From Viola odorata (lineage: Eukaryota; Streptophyta; Magnoliopsida; Malpighiales; Violaceae), in NCBI GenBank assembly GCA_963691705.1, contig OY829541.1, forward strand, positions 3,780,885-3,844,884: DNA of 64,000 bases, in the 5' to 3' direction. This document shows, piece by piece, positions 32,212 to 43,355 of this stretch. Position 1 is the stretch's first letter. Every line of letters begins with the position of its first letter. The position numbers and the translations under genes are program-made. The notes beneath the pieces were generated by a model. That model saw nothing but the letters and a program-made list of their open reading frames with translations, had not been told where the DNA came from and did not search any database.

Positions 32212-33733
32212 TGATGGTTTATTTACTATGTTTTATTACCTTTTTCCCTATGAATTTAGGTACTGTAATATTATTGCTACTTTGAGCTTGTTTCCTTCCT
32301 ATTTTGCTTTGCAGGCTTAATAATCGTTAAATGAGGAAAAGGAACAAAAAGCTTGAAGATTAGAGCTAAATCAATCAGTCTTAGTTTGAAGTTTTCTGCT
32401 GGGAGCATTTCTGATCTATCCCAAGGCCTTGACATGAAGCTGTCTGTCAGAGTTCCAGCCTGGACAGCACTGAGCATACTTTTGTATTTTATTTGTTGAA
32501 GCTGGTTCGGCCAGCTTGGAACCTGGAGGACATTAGCACGAGTGTTAGTGCCTGGACTCCTTCTTCCACCTTGCAGAAGCACTAAAGGGACAAAATGGAA
32601 GAATAATAGAAACATTCCCTTTGTATTATTCAAGATTATTCTCTCCAAAAGTGAAGTAGTGCCCAGCTCCAGCTTGGTTTGGCAGCACATGTTCGTGAGT
32701 GCTGCAATTATTTTATGATGAAGGCTAGACCTTTGAAGTCTATTAGAGGAGAAGAAGAATGGCTATTAATAGAACAAGGAAGCAAAGGAAAAAGGGGGGA
32801 TGGGGAGAGGGAGTGAAGAGAACTCTCCCATTATCATTTTCTATTTTTATTTCTGATATTTTCGTTCTTCATTAGGATTTTATTTCTTGTTTGCTGTTTT
32901 CATTATGTATTGTAACTAAATCCTTTGATTCTTGGTAGAGATTGAGAGGTTGACTATGCATGTTATTGTGAGATTTCGTTGAACTTAATATGAATGCTTT
33001 TGTATTTCTTTCCTTCTCATTTAAATGCCAAATTTCGTTCTTGTTAGATCTAGGCCTAGCTAACCTGTGATTTAATATGAACGAGTATTGTCAGTTTCTT
33101 TGATATCAGCGTGATTCCTGCATTAAGGGAAGATTAAGTAAACAACTAGTAACTAATAGGCATAAGAGTTGTCATTACAAACTAGGAGAAAGGTAAGAAT
33201 AGGTCCTGGGCTGAGTAAGTCCATCCCAAGGCCTTGGGATGGGTTTCCCGTGTGTTTACAATTTTCCAGCAACTCTTAGGCGAACCTTGAGAAATTGTTA
33301 GGAGAGTTTGGGTCATTATTAGAGTGTCTCTTTTAATTGACTTGTATAGGGGGAAACTTGGGAATTTAGAGGGTCTCTTGTTCCTATAACATCTTTATAA
33401 ATCCATTCAGAAAATATATTTATCAATGATCAATTGCATAAGATAGTCACCTCAAAGAGATCCCTACCAAGAATTGTTATTTCTACTTATCTTCTCTCTT
33501 CACAAACGTTCTGTTTCTTACTACAATTTGCTCACTCATTTACTTTCTCGTACTGTTTTATTTCTAATTTATAAAATCATCTCACCATCTTGTGTTCTAC
33601 TTGGTTATTTACAAGAAAATAAATATCAGACCAGCTTGTCTCTGAGGATCGAACCTCTTACCGCTGTGCACAATCCTTTTTGTTGCTTAGTGATAAGTTG
33701 TAATTTATTTTTAATTGGATTCAACACCCATCA
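32212..33733 (+). repeat. Gypsy 3' LTR (about 1.52 kb)
   Basis: It starts TGATGG just after a polypurine tract and ends CACCCATCA. The 3' part has the typical GAGGATCGAACCT word seen near plant gypsy LTR ends (33645-33658). The next five bases, GTCGG, would be the expected target duplication; the other copy is not in place. Confidence 0.7.
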
Positions 33734-35472
33734 GTCGGCCAAATGCATGTGCGCGGAGGGCCAGAAACAGCAGCCATCCAAACCGTTGATATTCAAGAAC
33801 AAATGATAAGTCCCTAGAAACTGCTGGCTTATCAACAGTACCATTAGTTGTCAAGAAGAGTTCCTGACATGCCCGTTTGTAGAACCTTGCACCAGTGAAA
33901 AGAAAGATGGATTGTTGTTTATTGTATACCCTCAAAAAGATTCAAAGAAACAAAATTTGGATATAAATGCAGTTAAAGTAGGAAATTATGCAATTGGCAT
34001 TTGAAATTATACTATGTCTGGTGCATGAGATAGTAGTAAAGTATAATATAAGAACAGTAAACAAGCAAAACATGTGGTGAGCAGACTGTATAGATGGTCA
34101 GGTACATGAAAAAAAAATTAAAAAATGAAAATTACAAGAAACCTAAAAGTTACGCAAGGTAAAATACAAGGTCTTGCTGGAAACAAAATAAAGTCAGAGT
34201 AGGTTGAACTTTGAAGGGGAAAATGAGCAGATTTTGGATCACATCAAAGTGACCTAATAGTGCCACTACTATGAAATTTCCTTCCATTCCACAGTCAACG
34301 AGCAATTTATCTTAAATAACACGAAGCAAGAAAAGAAAATATCAAGAATTGGCATGTTTCTTATAGTACAAACCTTGCAGAATAGATTAATAAAGATTTG
34401 CAGGGAGACACTTGGAGTAAACTTAACAATATTCAACAAACATAACCTACAGATGCCATAAAAAAGGCTATTGGTACTAAATAAGCAAAGACAGAAAACT
34501 AATCCAACCTGCTTAAAATGCCCAAGTGCTCAAAGTTGGCTAGCAATTCTTTTGCCTGACAGAAGGAAAAGCAAATTGAACATCATTAGACCCTAAAAAG
34601 AAAAGGAAAAACCTAACAAATCAAAAGTATATTAAGACATCTGCATTAAAAGCAAAGACATAAATCTCCACCACACCAATACCTCAAGTCTGCTTTCCCA
34701 ATCAGCACCGTACGTATTACTTAAAATCGGACCAGCCTTTACAAGAAACTGAGGCAACTCTTTAAAGAAGTCCACAATACTGCAAAACATAAGCAGAATA
34801 AGAGCACTGCTTCAAAATTGAAAGCAAAGCTAAGTTTCAAAAGAGTTATTAAAAGCAGAAACAATACTTCAGCTTGGCAAGTCTCAGTATCTGGAAAAAC
34901 ATAACCCCATTATGATCAGACTTCTGCTGCAGGTTATCTCTTTTCTTCTTACTCAGCCTCTTCACAGCATATGAAACAAAAGAAAACCAAAACCGTTCTG
35001 CTTCCTCTACCTAAAACACCCCGTTTCAATCCAGTTACTTCATGAAGTAATTCCAACAAGCAATTTAAAAAACGAAATGGTAAAAGTAGAAAGTGAAGTG
35101 AAATTATAATCTACTGTATTCCCAATAGCTGAAATATTTGTCAAAAGCAGATGTTTTGTGTCTCTAAAAAGCTTTATAGCTTCCATGCTCATGTTCTCAT
35201 CCCAAGACAACCCATTCTGCGCATGAAATCCCATTTTGAAAGTCAAATGCTAAGAAAAGTACCCGTAAACATGAAAGACTAAAAAAAAAAAAAAATCGAA
35301 TAATGAAAACTCTGGGGGAAAAAAGAATTCACACCTTGCAAAATTCAGTGAATCGCACTTCAATATCCTCGCTGTATTCCTTAAGGGTTTCCCCTCCTCT
35401 TCCACTTTCACTATGTGAATTGCTACTTGTTGTTGCTGTTGGTGTTGGCATCGAGGGCTTAGCTTCCTCCAT
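33734..35472 (-). pseudogene. RBR: Retinoblastoma-related (RBR) gene, N-terminal part only
   Basis: Minus-strand exons 35472-35335, 35216-35115, 35010-34868, 34780-34683, 34555-34509 and 33885-33734 have canonical borders and join in phase. They read [116 protein letters not shown] and RFGWLLFLALRAHAFGRL. This is the N-terminal (cyclin-fold) domain of the plant RBR cell-cycle repressor. It is cut at 33734 inside the codon after FGR by the gypsy LTR; the pocket domains and C-terminus, most of the protein of about 1,000 residues, are absent. No stop or frameshift was seen in the six exons. Confidence 0.85.
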
Positions 35473-35553
35473 ATTGGTTGGAGCAACTGTAATTACTGGT
35501 CTTCTAGGGTTTCTGAAAGGAAATTGGTTTTGAGTTATTTGTGTCATTGTAAG

Positions 35554-36448
35554 TAGGGTTGGCAATTTCCGCCCGCGGATATGGATATCCGCCGGATACC
35601 CGCAATTGCGGGTGGGTATTACCCACAGTTTGTGGGTATTTTGCGGGTATGGATTTACCCTCACCCGCAAAGTGCGGGTATGGATAGTACTTACCCGCTC
35701 CAATACCCGCACTAAATACCCGCAAAATGCGGGTATGGATACCCGCAAAATATATATACATATCATAAAATTTGTAAACCTTAGTAGAAGAATTTGTGTT
35801 ATGAAATTGAAAGATTGTTTTAGGGTTTGATGTTACGCCTCTGATGCGGATGAGGGTAAATATGTGTTCTGCTGCTGCGTTGATGAGGATTACCCGCTGC
35901 TCCACGAATATTTACCCGCTGCAATTTTGCATGAATGTGCATCTTAGTGTTCAAATGTATGACTTTTCCTTTTTGATGTCTGCTTGGAATATGAATATTA
36001 TCGGAAAACTTCTGCAATTGAGTGGAATGTTCGTGAGTTGCAAACGTATACAGAGTATGCATGCTGCATCTGATCCTATGCCAGTGGTGGTGGGCTTGTT
36101 TACCTAATACTAATTGCCTAATTAAAAAAAAACACATTTTTAATTAGTTTTTTTTGTTATACATTTCTATTAGATGGTGCATACTTTACAAGAACCAAGG
36201 TTAGTCTCATCCTCTGCCATACCTTTCTGCTAAAAATTGTTTTAGCGCGGATACCCGCACTATTGAAACTGAAAAATTGTCAATCTATTACTTGAAAATT
36301 TAAATTTTAAGAAATTTGCGGGTATCCGCGGATATCCGCGGGTATAATTTGTCTTCTCTTACCCGTTCCGCGCGGGTGCGGGTGCGCGTGCGGGTGCGGG
36401 TATGGATAGTGCCTTATCCGCTCCATATCCGCTCCATTGCCAACCCTA
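35554..36448 (+). mobile_element. 895-bp non-autonomous hAT element
   Basis: Terminal inverted repeats TAGGGTTGGCAAT and ATTGCCAACCCTA are perfect over 13 bp, and an exact 8-bp target duplication ATTGTAAG flanks the element (35546-35553, 36449-36456). Subterminal regions are rich in GCGGGTA/TACCCGC words in both orientations, as expected for transposase-binding repeats. There is no coding capacity for a transposase. It lies 82 bp upstream of the RBR start codon, in its probable leader or promoter. Confidence 0.9.
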
Positions 36449-36456
36449 ATTGTAAG

Positions 36457-38541
36457 TTCTTTCATGTAAAACAATATTAATTCATACTACAAATATAAAT
36501 TGAATTAAAATAAATTTTATGTTCTAAATAAATTAAAAAATTAAAAAATTAAAAAAGATAGAGTTGAACGTTGTACTGTTGTAGTCTTGTAGATTGATTG
36601 CATTTGCATCTCCAAAACATCTCGTGCGAATTTCGAGAACGTGTTCAGCTTTGGCTTGGGCAGTTGGGCTTCGTAATGAGCAAGGATGGTTTGTTATATA
36701 AACCGTGCTCTACTACCTTTTTCTCTGTTCTTTTCAATTTTAGTCCCTCACCCCTATCAAATTCATGATTTTCATCCCAAAACAAAGCAAAAAAGATTTA
36801 TCATCTCCAAAACAGAGCCAAATCTGATTAAATTAATTTTATTTATCTCCAGTGATTTTATTTATGAGCCAAGGATGGTAATGGGTTGTTTTCAAACAGA
36901 GTGAGAGGGTTCTTCACATGGTAAAGGAATAATGGTAACGATAGTACTAAATTATTGAATTATTTTCCAAATATCAGTCAAAATGGATTCTCTAATAAGG
37001 AATCTCAATTAAAATAGTCATGACAGGTTGTACAGTTGGTTTCTACGGTGATATCATTATGCCTGGGAGAATGTAGGAAGTAGTACGGTTAGTAGATATT
37101 AGAATATTATATTATATTTAAAAAGTGGGGCCGCTTTCATATGAAAGTAATATGGAGTAGTTAGTAGATCATAATCCTAATCCTAATAAAAGAACTGCTG
37201 AATCTAGAAGGAGAGGTATAATTAATTAAAATGCCTATTCGAGATAAGTGGGAGAATTTGTAATTTGTGAATTATCGTAATATAACGAGCTTATAGTTTA
37301 GTAATTTTTTATATAATAAAATAAAAAATATCATGCGTTCAAATTATTTTTTTTTTCTACCAAATAATTAAAATTTAAAATTGAAGCATCCTTTAGAAAA
37401 ATTGCTCTTCCCGTCTGCCGCGCATATATAGGTCGTGCTTTGTGGAATTCATGTGGGTATATTTATCAACACGAAGACTTTTGCTTGTGCAAAGAAGAAT
37501 AGTTGATTAAAAACAAAAAAAAAACAAAAGCATATGACAAATGGGTACAAACTGGACTTGGCTTTGGACTCTGGACTCGAGGTGATAGATGAAAGAAAGA
37601 AGCACATGGGTTGATCACATGATCCGAATATTACATTGAAATAGAAACAGGAACAAACAACCCCTCCCTTCCATACTCTTCAATCTTCACTCTTCAGTCC
37701 AGTAAGTTTGATAAAAGAAGAAAAAAACAAGACGTGAAAACATTTTCTTTACCTTATTTCTTTTGGCATATTATTCTCTGCCTTTTCTAAAGAATATGTA
37801 CCACCTAAAATTTTGAGATCTACCATCATAATCATATCATATGCAGCTTAATTTATCATAATCTTTCTTCTTGTTACGAAAAAACATCAATGTCTCTCGT
37901 AAATAGTACTCTCTCCATTCCATTTTCTTTATTTGTCGTTATTGGTCTTAAATATATATCGTTTCACAAAATACATAAAAAAAAAATTTGGGAGTATTTT
38001 AAAGGGAAAACAAGCGAGCTAAACGAAAAAATGGAAAAATGGTTAAGAGTATCCGTCATTAAATAACAAATATTTAGATAAATTTAACAAAAAGATAAAT
38101 AAGAAGACAATATAGAAAAAAATTAATTATATATTAGAATTCACGTACTTTTTACAATTGTTAATTAGGTTTGGTAAATACTAATACCTCGAGATCATAA
38201 TATAATTTGAAGTTAATTAATGCGATCACAATTACCAAGTTAGTCTACTTATAAATATGAACCCAAAAGTAAATAAGTATAAAAAGTTAGTACAATTTCA
38301 TTTAGGTTTCCGTTCTTCTGTATTGTATTTTTTCCCCACTTGTACGTGATTATATATGTAAAATGTGTACTCTCAACGCAATAATACCGATAAAGTCTCA
38401 AATGTTGTATCAGTAATTCATGTTTCTTTGTAATGTTGTGTCCGCAAATCAGATCTCTGTTTATGGATTGAATATTCATGGCTGATTTAGATAATTGTGG
38501 TGTATCAGAAAAAAGAAAATAATCATCCCTTAAAAAAGTTG
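36457..38541. other. Non-coding AT-rich DNA
   Basis: No gene, RNA or clear element recognised. A short Stowaway-like start (TACTCTCTCCATTCC, about 37907) has no visible partner. Confidence 0.45.
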
Positions 38542-38546
38542 AATAC

Positions 38547-39202
38547 TGATACGATCACACCTACCTTTGAAACTGAAGATCACACGTTTCCATTCAAGCC
38601 GGGCTACGCCCATGAGGCCCGAAAGAACCCGAACCCAACTATTCTGAAGACACTCGCACGTTTAATTTTTACGGGATTTTTGAAGGGCAAACTTGTCATA
38701 AAATGCCCATTTTATGTAATAATATAAATAGCTAGTTTCTTGCTTGTTTTCATTAGTTTAGACATTGAGAGAATATTGTGAGTGAGTTTTCCTCCCTTTT
38801 CTCTCCTAAACTCTTACCCATTCCTTGGAAGGATTATTGACTTGAGTTTACTCTTCTCTAATCCCTCCTGGGAGTTTATCATTGTAATCGATTGAGTGTG
38901 TATCTTTCGAATCATTTGCCTACTGTTCTTGCTACTGAATCTACAAGCTTTCAAGTGTGTTGTTACAATCATCATCATCATCTTAATTCAATTCGTCCAT
39001 CCATCCAACCTTAAACATCCATGGTAACATCCAATCCTTTCCTTGTGTTCATCATCGTTCTTCCTATCCGCTGCGCATATCCGAGTCATTTCCATTGTTT
39101 GTGTCGTTATTCATCATCTTGTGTGTGACAACTCACAGACTAGATCCTCCAACAAGAGCTCCATACTCTACGGTTCAATTAAAAATGAGCCGGAGCGTAT
39201 CA
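38547..39202 (+). mobile_element. Solo LTR (656 bp)
   Basis: It starts TGATACG and ends CGTATCA, with a perfect 5-bp target duplication AATAC on both sides (38542-38546 and 39203-39207). A TATAAATA box lies at 38723-38730, consistent with the U3/R border. No internal retrotransposon sequence adjoins it, so it is the product of LTR-LTR recombination. Its first bases resemble the LTR that starts at 62388. Confidence 0.9.
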
Positions 39203-39267
39203 AATACTTATGATGAGAAACATTGTATAGATATGTTTATATAAAACGTTATTAATTAGCAACTTGT

Positions 39268-39340
39268 GTGGTTGGTGGTGTAGTTGGTTATCACACTAGA
39301 ATAGCACCCTCAAAGTCCTTGGTTCGAATCAGGGTGTAGA
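39268..39340 (+). pseudogene. tRNA-Val-like pseudogene
   Basis: TGGTGGTGTAGTTGGTTATC resembles the 5' half of plant tRNA-Val, and CTTGGTTCGAATCAGG its T-arm. The anticodon stem and acceptor do not pair, so it is a decayed copy. Confidence 0.5.
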
Positions 39341-39385
39341 AATGTTTTTGTTGCTTTTGTGCAACAAGTCAAAAAATTTAAAAAG

Positions 39386-39458
39386 ATGGGTTTGACGTGA
39401 GTCAAACACGCAACCTTGTGATTGTAAGTCAGACGCGCTACCATTGCGCCAAGGATTC
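39386..39458 (-). pseudogene. tRNA-Trp-like pseudogene (loop reads TAC)
   Basis: On the minus strand TTGGCGCAATGGTAGCGCGT, then CTGACTTACAATCA and AAGGTTGCGTG closely follow plant tRNA-Trp, but the anticodon loop CTCCAGA has become CTTACAA and the acceptor strands do not pair. It faces the tRNA-Val-like sequence about 50 bp away. Confidence 0.55.
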
Positions 39459-39469
39459 TATTGGATGAT

Positions 39470-40707
39470 AGAGGCTGAACATTAGTTAAGATATGAAGGT
39501 AAAAAAAAATTGATTGGGCCAGGGTGGGCTGGGCTGGATCCGTCCCTGGTCTCCGTATTTTTAAAAGATTTCCAATTAAACTGTTAAATAATTAATTTAA
39601 TCTTTATGTTCGTAGAAGATTGTCAATAAAACTTAACCCAGTAACATGGGCCCAAATTTCTATTTTTAATCCATGAGGGATTGATGATGTGTATATTTTA
39701 ATATGTATAATTTTTAAAAATATTTTTGAATATAAAAATTAAGAACAGTTGCAAAAGAAAATTATGGAGAATGCTTCGAGTTAATAACTTGTGCGGTCTT
39801 ATTTCGATGGAAAAACATAAAATTAATATGACAAATAAATTACTAAAATACTTTAGTGTTTTAAAAAGAAAGGACAAATAGAAGTCTTTAGGCAAAGCTC
39901 TTTATGAAATTCTAGTGTAGTACGTAAGAATTAAAAATTAATTATATCATAAAATATAATAAGAGCTAGGTGCGTTGTGGAAATAATTATTTACGGTGCG
40001 AGAATGTTAACACCCTATAAAATTAGTATCTCTATCATATGTCTAATTATAATTAGATTATTTTGTAATTTTTTCTCCATGTTAATAAATTCATTATCTA
40101 TACATTTTTTCTGTTCAATATTACTCTGAAGTTAATAAAAATTAGTATCTCTATCATATGTCTAATTATAATTAGATTATTTTGTAATTTTGTCTCCATG
40201 TTAATAAATTCATTATCTATACATTTTTTCTGTTCAATATTACTCTGAAGTTAATAAAAATTAGATAAATACAATAAAAATTATTATATTTCCATCTACG
40301 ATGATCTTAATCGTGATTCAGAAATCTACGATATGAGAGGTTTGTTGTCTATAGTTAAAGAAAAAAAGTAAACAAAAAGAACACTATATCATGAGAGATT
40401 TGCTCTCTATAGTCAAGGAAAAAAAATAAACAAAAAGAACACCATGTCACCCCCATTGGAAATGGTTGCAGAAAAAGGAAATGCTTCTTTTGCTCTTGCT
40501 TGCTGGTACTCACCTAACCCTGACTTTATAAATTGTACACTTTGACCATTATTACTTCGTGCCTCCATAAATAATATTTTTACATGGGATCCATTCTCTT
40601 AAATCTTTTTACTCTGAGTTAACCTAATTAATTAATTTAGTGAAAATCTAGATTTAAAATGCATGCGGAAAATACATTAAAAAAAGGAAAAACAAGAAGT
40701 GAGGGAC
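39470..40707. other. AT-rich DNA with tandem duplications
   Basis: Non-coding. A 119-bp unit beginning ATTAGTATCTCTATCATATG is duplicated head to tail at about 40022-40140 and 40141-40259 with one or two differences. A roughly 58-bp unit around GAGAG(G/A)TTTG...AAAAAGAACAC is duplicated at about 40335-40392 and 40393-40449. An inverted partner of the 29283 repeat lies at about 39757-39870. Confidence 0.6.
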
Positions 40708-41144
40708 TAAGGCTGCGTTTACTTCGGAGCTTTTTCCAGAAAAATCTCCAGTTTTTAGAAAAATAAACGAAAAAATAGAGAACGTGTTTACTTGGCGTAT
40801 TTTTCCATTCTCGAATGGAAAAGAAAAATCTCCCTACTGTTCATTTGTGAACAAATTTGGAGAGGGCAGAATTGATGATCTCCATTTTTCCTCTCCAAAT
40901 GGAAACACGCGTTTCCAATTCAATAAACAGTGCCATTTAAATGATTTTTTCTAAAACCCAATTTTGCCCTTTTCTATTTCTTCTCACGCTTGTCTTCTCA
41001 TTTCTTCTCCTCTGCCTTTGCTACCTAACCTCAACGCAGTCGTTCTTCTTCTTCGTCTCCATCTCCGATCGTCTCCAACGTCTCCATCTCCGGTCAGAAG
41101 CTTTCTTTTTCTCTCGCTCTCGTCTCGAGCTCGTGCAGTTAAGC

Positions 41145-41357
41145 ATGGCGCCTGTGAGAGCCATGGGCGCTGTTGTAGCTGCTGTCTCTGTCTCTGTACT
41201 AGTGTTCTCCTATTTTCTCCACAATCACGGCGCCAAGAAAAAGACTCATTTCTCTTCTCTGAAGAAGAAGAAGAAAGCAAGAAACGGACTGGTTGATGCT
41301 ATTGGAAACACTCCGTTGATTAGAATCAATAGCCTCTCTGACGCCACTGGATGTGAA
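41145..41357 (+). pseudogene. PLP-dependent cysteine-synthase-like enzyme, first exon
   Basis: The ATG at 41145 opens MAPVRAMGAVVAAVSVSVLV, a membrane-anchor-like start, then a Lys-rich linker and GLVDAIGNTPLIRINSLSDA and TGCE, ending at a GTAAGT donor. GNTPLIRI is the signature of the cysteine synthase/OAS-TL fold, and the hydrophobic start recalls a distinct plant membrane-anchored member of the family. The exon looks intact at 71 codons. The next exons expected (Lys-containing GGSVKDR block) are missing; a later exon of the same gene is at 43226. Confidence 0.75.
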
Positions 41358-41982
41358 GTAAGTTTCATGATATTAGTTTCTGGTTCATTATTTGCTTCTG
41401 GGTTTTCTATAATTTATTGTTTTATGTCTAATTTGTGGAACTCTTCTATGGTTTTGGACTTTACTTTGTCTAAAGCTACAAGCTTTATGATTTTGGAGTC
41501 TTGGTGCTGTTTTTCTAATCTATGATTCTTGGAATTATGGTGCTGTAAGTTTTCTGTAGCTAACCAGTAGCTTGGAGTTTCATTTCTAATGTGTAATTTG
41601 TGAAGTATTGTTGGTGTAGACTTTTAGGCGTTTGTGATTTTGATCAAGCTACGATTTTCCTTTCTTGTTATGGAGCTAGCCTTGTCTACAATTCATACGT
41701 GATTGGAATCATTATGTACGGTATTGCCTGATCTCTGGTTGTGTTTTTGTAGAGTACATTCATATTTGCGTAGTGACATGCTCGTTAAGCTGTGATGATT
41801 AAATTTCATGAGCTCTTCTGTCTGGGTAGTTAAGCTTAGTTTGATTTGTTATTTTGCTTTCTTTAGTCTTTTTCGGTTCTTAAAGCAGCAGAGCTATACG
41901 TACATGGTCGTGTATGTTTAGTGAGATAAATACAGATAGATAGATAGAGAATTTTAAGTCGGATAGAGAAAAAAAGAGGGTA
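41358..41982. other. Intron-like DNA within the TIR element
   Basis: T-rich, non-coding, starting at the GTAAGT donor of the first cysteine-synthase-like exon. It is followed by the leader of the kinase fragment. Confidence 0.5.
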
Positions 41983-42131
41983 ATGGAGGATATCGAGGAA
42001 GAGGAGAAGGGAGGAGGGGAGCAGGAGGTGCTGGGATCGAGCTTGACGATGGAGAAAGTAGCTGCAGCTAAGCAGTTTATAGAGAATCACTATAGAGCTC
42101 AGATGAAGAATATTCAGGAGCGGAAAGAAAG
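41983..42131 (+). pseudogene. NDR/tricorner-type AGC kinase, first exon
   Basis: The ATG at 41983 opens MEDIEEEEKGGGEQEVLGSS, then LTMEKVAAAKQFIENHYRAQ and MKNIQERKER, ending in phase 2 at a GTATTT donor. This is the N-terminal regulatory region of plant NDR (LATS/NDR family) serine/threonine kinases, which binds MOB co-activators. No kinase catalytic domain follows, so it is a captured first exon only. Confidence 0.8.
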
Positions 42132-43225
42132 GTATTTATTTGTTGTTTATGACTTTAGTTGATTAAAGTTCTCTGCTTTATGTATATTTGTATAAATTCT
42201 TCTAGTAAGTGAATAAATTGGGTGTTATCTGGAATGTTACATTTTTGTAATTTTTGTAAAACTTGAAGTGGAGAGAGCAAGAAGTATGTTCTTCTGCTGC
42301 TGGGTTAGTTGATTTGGTGAAATGGGTGTTCGATTCTTGCGTGATGGGAGCTGAAGAGTGAAATCTAAGATACAGTTTCGGTTTATTTTGTGAGGAGTGT
42401 TTTTCTTATGGAGGTGTTAGTTTGATGTCTTTGGTAAATGTGGGGGAGAGAGGAAACTTATTAGTGTTTTGGAAGTTAAGAAAAGAAGGGGTTTCCCTTA
42501 AATGTGGGAAATTATGGTTGGACCACCTTCTTTTCTGGATTCTGTTTAGTAGATTTGATGATCCAGTTGGATTCTGGATGCATTATTGTCAGGCGACAGC
42601 AGGTGCTGCATTTGATAGTTTTAGTTAAATGCACCAGATTCCTATTTATAACTGTTTCTGAACCAGAATAATGTAGCAGTTGGGCATTGAATTAGTATTG
42701 CTCAGAGGTTGTCTTCATAAGAGCTGCACTCATTTGTTTCCAAAGAAAAGGCTTTCTCCAAAATATGGGAATTTCCACCTCTAATTTGGGGTGCAGAAAA
42801 GTCATGCAAACTGGTCCAAAAAAAAGTTTCGTACCACTGTTTAGCTGGCAAGAGATGCAGAATTCTGGCAATAAGGTTCCCACTTGGGTTCTATTGTTAC
42901 CGATAACACATACAAGCTTTATGTTATGTCCAGTTTTTTTACAGTTTCCTTTTGAAGTGAAGAACTTGCCTTTCCTCTCATATTCCTGCTTCACCATTTT
43001 AGTTTGAAATAATAATAATTAAAGAATCCAAATCCGGTTTATCCTCTTTTGCCTTCTCTCTGTAGGTTATAGTAATCTCAATTCTCAACGCATAAATTTG
43101 TGTGAGGGGGTTAGAACCACTTCAATGTCATATGTGATCCAAGGTTGTAACCAGAATTATTTGGTTTGCTATTCAATGATTTGTTTCCCTCTGTTGTATG
43201 TTCTAATCTCTCTTTTCTGATACAG
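42132..43225. other. Non-coding interior of the TIR element
   Basis: Starts as the kinase intron 1 and ends as an intron upstream of the second cysteine-synthase-like exon; the junction between the two captured sources must lie in this stretch but is not obvious. No exon recognised. Confidence 0.4.
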
Positions 43226-43329
43226 GCTCTTGCATCTGGCCAGCTATTCCATGGCGGCGTTGTTACTGAGGGAAGTGCTGGAAGCACTGCTATTAGCCCG
43301 CTACTGTTACTCCTGCATACGGATGCAAG
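43226..43329 (+). pseudogene. PLP-dependent cysteine-synthase-like enzyme, later exon with frameshift
   Basis: It follows a TACAG acceptor and reads ALASGQLFHGGVVTEGSAGS, TAIS, then, after loss of one base near 43305, ATVTPAYGCK, with a GTAAAA donor. This is the GSAGST-containing segment of the same enzyme as the exon at 41145. The frameshift shows it cannot encode enzyme. Its donor directly abuts the leader of the H+-ATPase fragment. Confidence 0.75.
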
Positions 43330-43355
43330 GTAAAATCTGCAGCTGGGTTATCAAA

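Larger units (their letters stand above)
31379..33733 (+). mobile_element. Internally deleted Ty3/gypsy LTR retrotransposon
   Basis: A plant gypsy primer-binding site, TGGCGCCGTTGTCGGGGA, lies at 31379-31396, followed by a gag start (31427). The element then jumps to a polypurine tract (TTAAGTGCGGGGGAATA, about 32191-32207) and a 3' LTR of about 1.52 kb (32212-33733, TGATGG...CCATCA). No protease, reverse transcriptase or integrase is present. The sequence upstream of the primer site does not match the 3' LTR end, so the 5' LTR is missing or replaced. The LTR directly abuts the broken RBR exon. Confidence 0.8.

Noticed and set aside
37905..38120. Stowaway MITE
   Set aside because: Only one end-like word (TACTCTCTCCATTCC) was found; no inverted partner or TA duplication.
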